Positions 57,080-64,000 of a stretch of DNA of 64,000 bases are shown here, one piece after another. The translations under genes and the position numbers were made by a program. Numbering within the stretch: position 1 is the first letter of the stretch; every line of letters starts with the position of its first letter. The DNA is from Zarea fungicola (lineage: Eukaryota; Ascomycota; Sordariomycetes; Hypocreales; Cordycipitaceae), in assembly GCA_900169235.1 (NCBI GenBank), contig FWCC01000302.1:1-64000 (forward strand), in the 5' to 3' direction. The notes beneath the pieces are model-generated. The model did no database searches, was not told the DNA's origin, and saw nothing but the letters and a program-made list of their open reading frames with translations.

Positions 57080-57826
57080 AGCTGGCACTTTGATATCTTG
57101 TTTATATAACGGGGAGAGTGCGGGTTCACACCTAGCAAAGTTGAATTTCTGATTTGGAGTGTCGAAAAAAGAGAAAACAAAATAAAAGAAATTCAATGCG
57201 TTAAGACGTATAGTTAACTTGAAAATTTTCTATAAAATAGAAAACTGCTGAAGTCTTGGTAATTAATACGTGAAAAGTAAGCCCTATTAGTTAGTTGTAA
57301 TGTTGTATCAAGACACTCGCCAACTGCCTTTGCTAGTTGGCAATCTCTACTATTTGAAAGTAAGAAAATCAGGTTTATTCCTATCCATTACTCTTGCTTT
57401 CAGGTAGTATGCCGAGTGAAGACGAAACCATCGCAAAAAAGCCTTTTAATTCCTCGGGAATCTCAACGCACCAATTTAAAAGAGGCGCGAGACTTCGACC
57501 CATAAGCACTCAGTCATTTGGCGCCGCGTTCCTGCTGTCTTTGGGAGTTTTGGACATCGCCTTTACAACACATATTATGGTGTAACAGGAAATCAGCTGA
57601 GCGGCTGTGCCATAGCAGTAGACATTGTGTCTATACTCGTACGACACGCATTCTAGCACATTTGTGAATACGAGAACCCTAATTTCCTGAACACCTTGTT
57701 ATGGACTATTCCTTAGGGAGGCTATAGTCCCCATCATAGCTGGTTAAATCTGAGTTGCTATTTTTCTAGAAATGTAGAAGACAAGAGTCATGTAGGAAAC
57801 TGGAAGCAAGAAACCGACACTTTCAC
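57080..57826. other. Spacer between peptide precursor and carbonic-anhydrase-like gene
   Basis: AT-rich, with a 63-codon frame at 57394-57585 that has no recognisable content. No gene supported. Confidence 0.5.
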
Positions 57827-58376
57827 CTATTCCACTTGCTGAAGAAGACCTGTATCGGTGTTGTAGATAAAGCCGCTGACACGAATTTTCGGCATTAGAA
57901 GCGGATGTGCCCTCATGTATGCGACCGCCTCCTTTGTCGAGGTTTCCAGGTTATCAATACCGAGGACGGGGAACTTGTCTACGGCCTCTGATTCTTCAAG
58001 GCCCAGATTATTCTTAATAAGAGCATGGCCAGCCTCCGTCGAGATTCCAATAAGACCGCATTTTGTGTGTTTAATGATATGAATTTCCTCACCGCCCAAT
58101 GCATGAGTAGCTAGAAGAGCAGACCGCGCGCCATCTTCTGCATATGCTCCAGCATTTCGGATAATAGTAGCCTCGCCTACCCTATAACCACACACTGCCA
58201 ATGGATCAATGCGGCAATCCATGTATGTAACTATAGTAACTGTTACTATATGAAACAATGCGCACCAAATAGTACATACTAATGACAATTTTCCGCGAAG
58301 GGCGGATACCTAGGCCGGTACTGTCAAACGTGCTGGCGAATTTCTTGTTGTTCTCAATCAGCCCGTTCAAATCCAT
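57827..58376 (-). CDS. Beta-carbonic-anhydrase-like protein with Cys-to-Tyr zinc ligand
   Basis: A small beta-class carbonic anhydrase homologue of 166 aa in two exons (58376-58280 and 58230-57827) with a 49-bp intron. The start MDLNGLIENNKKFAS is typical of short fungal members. The RNAG motif and the HxxC ligand pair (His87, Cys90 in KHTKCGL) are present. However, the first ligand motif, normally CxDxR, reads Y35-M-D-C-R: Asp37 and Arg39 are kept, but the zinc-binding Cys is Tyr, with a Cys three residues later (38). Choice of acceptor does not alter this, since TACATGGATTGC is within exon 2 in either case. Activity is therefore doubtful. It may bind zinc differently or serve another role. 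Confidence 0.82.
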
Positions 58377-59427
58377 TCTGGTGGGCTAATGGTACGGAAA
58401 GTAATATGTTGGTAAATCTTGCTCTGGCACTTGGCAACGGGTGATTGAAGTAGTATTGAGTTTGAGTTTGAGGATGAAGCTGTCGACCTGGTGCTAGAAT
58501 TTGGCACCACTGAGTTTCTCAGCTCTTATATAGCAGATCCATTCACAGACAAAACGTCAATCTAATAGCTTTGGAATCGCACACTGACTTAGTCTTAGAA
58601 GCTGTCAGAGCTGGATTTCCAATATGTTGGCTTACAAATTGGAGTAGTTAATGCGACAGTTGGGCTCCGTACTCCAAGGATAAAGGTAACCCTGACGCAG
58701 CTGTGCAACGCCCAGGAGTAAGGTCAGCATATTCCATGTCAAGCTTAGCTTAGCATCAAAGTCCAGCAACCAGCCACGGCTGTTGCTGTCATAACGACCC
58801 AATTACACAAGAATCGCGGACACCGAGCCAGTCCCGAAACAGCAAATGCTGATCCTTGTTCTGCATATCTCCCCACTTTTAATTCCTAACCGTGGAAGAC
58901 ATTCCACATCTTTGGAATTGGTCAACACTCAGAGCGCGCTGAATTGTAGTCGCTTTATAGACTAACTTGGTCTGTAAGGCAGTGGCTCGTGTTCTCTCAG
59001 TGGAGTAGGTTTGTTTCCATGCATCAGGTGCGGTCAGACTTTTCTGAAACTTTATACGGAGTCGGCTTCGTAAGCAGCAAAAGTTGCCGAGCGACCTTGG
59101 AAAAGAATTTTACAGTCGTGCAGTCTAATACAAATACAATTGTCTCCGTTTCATGACTTAAATTATGATGTATGCATTCTCTTTCCTCTCACCCACCCCC
59201 AAATCCTTGCAAGCGGCAGTGACGCAACCATGGAGGCCTATTTTCAATACCAAAGAGTTCGACATTCAGTCCGCCAGCATCTCTCTCGTCTAAAAGAAGA
59301 CTCTAGTACTAGACGCACTGAACTTGGGCCGAAAAATAATACAAGGTACGTCCAGGTGTCCACAGCGTAGAATTCTGGTTCAAGCTCATGCCAGTGCAAA
59401 AGTGAGAGGTTCTGCGAAGGAGGCGTC
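58377..59427. other. Divergent spacer, carbonic-anhydrase-like/MFS
   Basis: A 1.05-kb region. A 47-codon frame starting at ATG 59230 might look like a first exon of the MFS gene, but the gap to the coding frame would be only 25 bp, too short for an intron. No gene supported. Confidence 0.5.
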
Positions 59428-60996
59428 TTGCAAAAGCCATGCCCTGGGAAACCAAAAGACTCCAAGGAGGTAATAATCGTGGGATGGGACGGAAGAAATG
59501 ACCCCTTGAATCCCGCAAATGGAAGTACGGGAAGCAAGCTCTTCATGACAATGTTGGTTACTTTGATTGCAATTTCGGTCACAGCAGCATCTGCTATTGA
59601 TGCTTGTGGGGTAAAGCAATATAGTGCATACTTTCATGTATCTGAGGTTGTTGGATCTTTAGCCACGGGTATGAAATGACACATTTGATGAATCCAAATC
59701 TTGAGAGATCCAGGGGCTAACCATTCTCAAAGGCCTTTTCCTCATCGGGTTTGCTGTTGGGTCACTCATCTCTGGCCCTTTCTCCGAAACTTTTGGGCGG
59801 AACGCGATTTACTTGACAACGATGGCATTGTACTTGATCTTCATTATGGCATCAGGAATTGCTCCCAATATCCAGAGTCACCTGGTTTTTCGATTTCTCG
59901 CTGGCCTCTCCGCATCTACACCACTAAGCTGTGCTGGTGGCACGGTCGCAGACTTGTGGAATCCGCTGGAGAAAACGTATGCATTTCCTGTCTATGCAAT
60001 ACCATCATTTAGTGGACCGATGATTGGACAGCTCATTGGAAGCTATATTCCCGATACCCTAGGCTGGCGCTGGCTGGAGTGGGTAATGCTTCTTATGGGA
60101 GGGGCAGTACTGGCAATAGTCCTTTTGTTTCAACCCGAAACATATGGCGATCTGATACTTTACTGGAAAGCGTCAATACTCCGCAAAGAAACCGGTGATG
60201 AACGATATCGAGCCCCGATGGAAGTAAATCAAGCGCGCCTGAGTCAACGTTTGCAGGTAGCTGTTCAGCGACCGTTTACGATGTTCTACTCTGAGCCGAT
60301 TATTATCCTATTCTCGCTGTATTTGACTATTATCTATATTATCCTTTTTACGTTCTTGGAGGGCTATACTTTTATATTTGGTGAGACATACAACTTGACT
60401 TCTGGGCTGACTAGCATCTGCTGGGCTGCAATGCTAGTCGGCATACTGCTTGTCAGCTGCGTGGTGCCGGTTGTTTATAGCTTGACTGCGAAGTCCTATA
60501 GACGGAGCTCTTCCAATTCAGTGGCGCCTGAAATGAGACTCTGGTATGCAATGCTCGGTGGTGCCCCTGCTGTGCCAATAAGTTTGTTCTGGATGGGATG
60601 GACTAGTAAAGTGAGTTCTGCTGTCGTTCAACTAACTTGCGATTGAGTAATAATATTCTTTATCAGCCTGAGATATCAATCTGGTCTCCTCTAATAGCTT
60701 CTGTTTTCTTTGGCTACGGTATCACAACAATATTTATTGTTTCAAATATGTACCTCATTGATGCGTATACCAAATACTCTGCATCCGCCTTGGGATTTCT
60801 TGTTTTTACACGCTATGTGGTTGCAGGGGGTATCACTATCGCTGGTGGCCCGATTTATCTGTCTTTAGGTGTGAAGTACACGCTGACAGTCCTTGGGTCC
60901 ATAAGCACCATTATGGCTGCTGTACCATACTTGCTGTACATATATGGACCAAGAATTCGAAGCAGCAAATATGCGGTAAACATGGACTCAGAATGA
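59428..60996 (+). CDS. MFS transporter (DHA1-type drug/polyamine family)
   Basis: A major facilitator superfamily proton antiporter of 482 aa. Exons are 59428-59668, 59733-60610 and 60667-60996, introns 64 and 56 bp. The N terminus carries the DHA1-typical WDGRNDPLNPANG before the first helix. The loop 2-3 motif reads GPFSETFGRN (family GPLSExxGR). The C-motif region reads GWRWLEWV with LLFQPETYGD, as in fungal Flr1/Tpo-like exporters. Twelve helices are expected; I can trace all of them except the boundaries of helix 1. The start at 59428 is chosen because the upstream frame in the same phase has no better ATG. The protein lies near stress genes, so export of a toxic compound is plausible. 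Confidence 0.88.
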
Positions 60997-61673
60997 GGCT
61001 CAAACATGGTCTTTTGAGATAGAATTAAACATAGTGACAGCAGAAAGGTGAATTATAGGCTGGAGTTCGTGGATTTTATTTATGTACGTGCGTCACACAG
61101 GCGGGGCTTACTCGCTACTTTGCTGAATTTGTTTCTTTGTTGAAAAGGAACGGAATTTACATGTTGGGTCACATAGGCAATCTCACGAGTGCAGCGCCGA
61201 GCGGTGCGTTGACCAGCGAATGTAGACTTAACCCACTCACATCATGACAGATCATGCGGCGCCACGAAACGCATACCTCTGGGGCAATTGGTAGCTTTTA
61301 CTGGGTGTGAGGCGAAAGTTTTGAGCTCCTGTTGGGTGCCCTTTTGGAAGGTAGCCTTTTCTAACCTTTAGTACACCCACATGCATTTTCATGTGCCGTT
61401 CATTCTCCTAAGAGATAGCCGTTAGCCTTTCCCAAAATATTGATAGAGGAGAGAAATGAACTATTTATGAATAGTCTAAATTTGGAAACTTTGTGGGATT
61501 CGGCATTGCTGGATTGTCATGGATGGTAAGGAGTAGCTGGTGAAGTACCTAAGAACGCTCCAACTGGCCCGTTGACCTCTTCAAGGCCCTCAACGTACAC
61601 TTAGAGTAATCTGTTTATTCTTAACTGGAGAAAAAAAGGACCGGTTCATAAAGGAACTCCCTAATCAGAGACA
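60997..61673. other. Promoter region of the AhpC/TSA gene
   Basis: No gene recognised. Confidence 0.55.
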
Positions 61674-62330
61674 ATGGCTACACAAACTGAAACACTCGGC
61701 AGGTTTAAAGACTCGATTTGGACGCAAGCTCCTGAAGAGATGAGCAATATTATGTCCACAGCATACGCCAAACTCGACGCCGACTTTGATAGGGCCAGTA
61801 TTATCAAGCCCGGCACAGTATTCCCATCAAGCGTTACGCTCTCAAACGCGGCTGGTACAGAAATTTCCCTGTCGTCACTTTTCACGTCCGCTGAGAAAGG
61901 CGTCCTTATCACATTTTACCGCGGCGAGTGGTGCCCGTACTGCAATGTTGTGCTACCATTCCTGCAAAAATACTTCGAAGACTTTAAGGCCCGTGGTGTC
62001 ACTCTTGTGGCCATTTCACCCGAGCTACCCAGTTTCGCGCTTACAATGACTGAGAAGCATGCATTAAAGTATGAAGTGCTTTCGGATAAAGGCAATACTC
62101 CAGCGCGGCAACTTGGCTTGGTATGGAAGCAGTCTGCTTCGCTGATAGAAGTAAGGAAGCAGATTGGCGTGGACTTTGCTGCACGTAATGGTGATAGTTC
62201 GGGTGAGATTCCTGTGGCGACCAACATTTTGGTGGACAAGAACGGTGTGGTGAGAAACGTACATGCGGATACCGACAGCGTGAAGAGATTAGAGCCTAGC
62301 ATCCTGTTAGAGTGGGTTGATGCGCTGTAG
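61674..62330 (+). CDS. AhpC/TSA-type thioredoxin-fold protein
   Basis: A single-exon 218-residue protein of the peroxiredoxin-like AhpC/TSA group. The redox motif WCPYC is at 86-90 (Cys87 and Cys90) in FYRGEWCPYCNVVLPFL. Classical peroxiredoxins have a single peroxidatic Cys in PxxxTxxC; here a CxxC thioredoxin-like pair is used, as in many fungal AhpC/TSA proteins annotated for alkyl hydroperoxide or thiol reductase roles. The C-terminal half (SFALTMTEKHALKYEVLSD, NILVDKNGVVRN) has the fold's typical strands. No signal peptide, so cytosolic. It converges on a glutathione-transferase-like gene. Confidence 0.88.
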   Translation: MATQTETLGRFKDSIWTQAPEEMSNIMSTAYAKLDADFDRASIIKPGTVFPSSVTLSNAAGTEISLSSLFTSAEKGVLITFYRGEWCPYCNVVLPFLQKYFEDFKARGVTLVAISPELPSFALTMTEKHALKYEVLSDKGNTPARQLGLVWKQSASLIEVRKQIGVDFAARNGDSSGEIPVATNILVDKNGVVRNVHADTDSVKRLEPSILLEWVDAL

Positions 62331-62599
62331 GAGCCCGGCATGTATAATCATTTAGTGATGACACGTCGACGGTGCTAGGGGCAGCCTAGAGCTGTTTACA
62401 AGGATCAATATACATATTGGCTCTATAAGATTTATGATGATAGAAAATATGACAATGGAAGTACCGCGTTGGATCTATCCTGCAGCTAATCAGCTGATTC
62501 TTCCTATATAAGCGTACCATAACAACCCTGGAGACGTCCTTCAGCGTCAGCGACTAAGCTCGTGCATTGTAATAATCAACTATTCAATGGAAGAGTATT

Positions 62600-63406
62600 T
62601 CATTCGTGGGTACGTGGTAGATATGGAAGACAGGCATCGTAATGCTTCTGCAGTCGCTCATCATAAGCCATAATCCTTTTAAAGAACCTCTCACCAATTC
62701 GCTTATACGTCATCCAAACTGAGCCAAGAATACAATCAGCGTAGCTAAAATTGTTCCCTTCAATGAATGGCCCCTCCTCGTTTTCCAATAATAGCTCTAC
62801 GCAAGCCTGTAAACCTAGCTCGCTTGCCCTCCAACCAGATTCGCCTGTGTTGTTGGGATTTGCGGCTAGTTCTGCAAACGACGCAACACCTAACCATGCA
62901 CTCCGAGTCTGCTGAAAGGACTCTCGATCGCGAAGGGTGAGACAGTTTGTAGCGTACGCGGGAAAAGCGTCGCCGATGCTCCCCATCATCACTGCCATGG
63001 TGGCCTGGTCGGCTTTTTCCACATATCCATTATCAAGGCGCAGCGATGGCTCAGGCCAAAGCTCCTCAAGCACCGTAACGCAATCAAGAGTACCCATTAC
63101 AGTCCTGCCGTCAGGAAGTACCAAGGCAGGGGAGTAGTATTCTGGGTTCCAGGGACCAGAACTGGCATTCGGCAAGATGCCTCGTGCGCCAAGGGTCTTA
63201 GGAAGCTCAACATACTCGGACCAGACGGTCTCGTATGGCACAGCCTTGTAGTTAAGTGCTATGCGGGCTTTTGACCTCACAATATCGTCAGTGACATATC
63301 TTTGGATGCAAATAAGATGTGTAAACTCACTTTTCCAGGGGCTGAGTGCAACACAACCACCCTCATCGCCCGGCAGGATATCAAAGAAGGATAACCTGGA
63401 GCCCAT
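62600..63406 (-). CDS. Glutathione S-transferase-like protein
   Basis: A glutathione-transferase-fold protein of 247 aa in two exons (63406-63331 and 63267-62600). The 63-bp intron (GTGAGT...CAAAAG) is a multiple of three with no stop, so the unspliced frame remains open with 21 extra residues. Splicing gives SPWKTRIALNYK, the thioredoxin-fold helix typical of this fungal group, rather than an interrupted version. The GST C-terminal helical domain is present (FIEGNNFSYADCILGSVW, with the conserved Asp-containing N-capping region). Substrate is unknown; detoxification or a secondary-metabolism isomerase or transferase role is possible. It converges on the AhpC/TSA gene. Confidence 0.85.
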   Translation of the reverse strand: MGSRLSFFDILPGDEGGCVALSPWKSEFTHLICIQRYVTDDIVRSKARIALNYKAVPYETVWSEYVELPKTLGARGILPNASSGPWNPEYYSPALVLPDGRTVMGTLDCVTVLEELWPEPSLRLDNGYVEKADQATMAVMMGSIGDAFPAYATNCLTLRDRESFQQTRSAWLGVASFAELAANPNNTGESGWRASELGLQACVELLLENEEGPFIEGNNFSYADCILGSVWMTYKRIGERFFKRIMAYDERLQKHYDACLPYLPRTHE

Positions 63407-64000
63407 TTGAGACGGTGTAAGTAATACTTCTACAGATGGTAAGCTTAGGCCTGGAATTTGATGAAGAGTGTATTGAAGACTCTAAGGGTGGTTTCTGAGA
63501 GACGAGGCAGCACTGAAACTTGGGGGAAGTCTCGGGGTATATGACGTATCAGGAATGTGCAGGGAAGCGGTAATAATCCGCGGAAGTTCGTTTCTAAGCA
63601 ATTTTCACAGCGTGAATACAATATTGGGCTAGGTGCGTTGTAGAAATAAGTTTCTGTTCCTCATGGCTGCACTTTGCAAGATCCACATACCTGTCTCGTA
63701 CCCACGCGCGGTCACTTACATTATGATGTCCTGGAATCGGTTTCAACCTCGGCTTGGTTAAGCGTAACTAGTCCGTCGGTTGTAATAACTCGCTACCCTG
63801 TTTAAAGCTCCACATGGCGGAGATGGGTAACTTGGTTATCATCCGCGTGTGAATTCGGGCAAGGTGGCCAACTTTTGCGCTCAGTAGTGCACATGGCTTG
63901 CAAATTTCGCTAAAGATGTCCAAATTTGGCACTTTCTGCCTGTCTCGCAGCCATGATAACTCAGCACGCCAGGCCAATACCCTCCCACCTCCTCACTACC
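63407..64000. other. Upstream region of the GST-like gene to window end
   Basis: No gene supported. A 69-codon minus frame at 63768-63977 has no recognisable content. Confidence 0.55.

Noticed and set aside
59230..59345. A first exon for the MFS transporter
   Set aside because: The gap to the coding frame (59346-59370) is 25 bp, too short for a fungal intron, and the phase does not match.

Overview
The window is nuclear DNA of a filamentous ascomycete, most likely a Sordariomycete of the Hypocreales type (inference from protein style and introns; no species is claimed). Evidence: genes on both strands, mostly monocistronic, introns of 45-112 bp with GTAAGT-like donors and CTAAC-like branch sites, and fungal housekeeping genes (dolichol kinase SEC59, ORC2, TIM22, GEP4-type phosphatase). 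I joined the exons by hand; every splice chain given below keeps the reading frame.

Layout. 1-6.2 kb: convergent SEC59 (+) and ORC2 (-). 6.2-18 kb: a gene-poor accessory stretch with two intact small secreted cysteine-rich proteins, one apparently broken one, a sedolisin (S53) peptidase, two related LTR-like repeat pieces, a decayed Tc1-type transposase, AT-rich tracts and an 8-bp minisatellite. 18-26 kb: Baeyer-Villiger monooxygenase, a dead alpha/beta-hydrolase, a short-chain dehydrogenase and a MOSC protein. 25.7-29.9 kb: a 4.2-kb stretch with no gene I can support, upstream of an OPT-family oligopeptide transporter. 32-36.5 kb: an aldehyde dehydrogenase and a short-chain dehydrogenase, transcribed divergently. 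36.8-46.5 kb: one giant five-exon gene (3146 aa, DUF6606/DUF3638/DUF3645 family) whose motifs read like an SF2/SecA-like ATPase. 48-55 kb: GEP4-like phosphatase, TIM22, a membrane-anchored GH16 glucanase and a cAMP-receptor-like GPCR. 56.6-63.4 kb: a two-exon secreted peptide precursor with a dibasic site, a beta-carbonic-anhydrase-like protein with a changed zinc ligand, an MFS transporter, an AhpC/TSA thioredoxin-fold protein and a glutathione S-transferase-like protein.

How the genes fit together. SEC59, ORC2, GEP4 and TIM22 are core functions (glycosylation lipid carrier, replication origin, cardiolipin synthesis, mitochondrial import). The accessory genes (BVMO, SDRs, ALDH, MFS, GST, AhpC/TSA, OPT, S53 peptidase, GH16, GPCR, secreted Cys-rich proteins) fit a lifestyle of sensing, external digestion, peptide uptake and detoxification. 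The most notable items are the giant motor-like DUF3638 protein, the secreted 8-Cys peptide that appears only after splicing, the carbonic-anhydrase ligand change, and the decayed 8-18 kb effector-like and transposon stretch.
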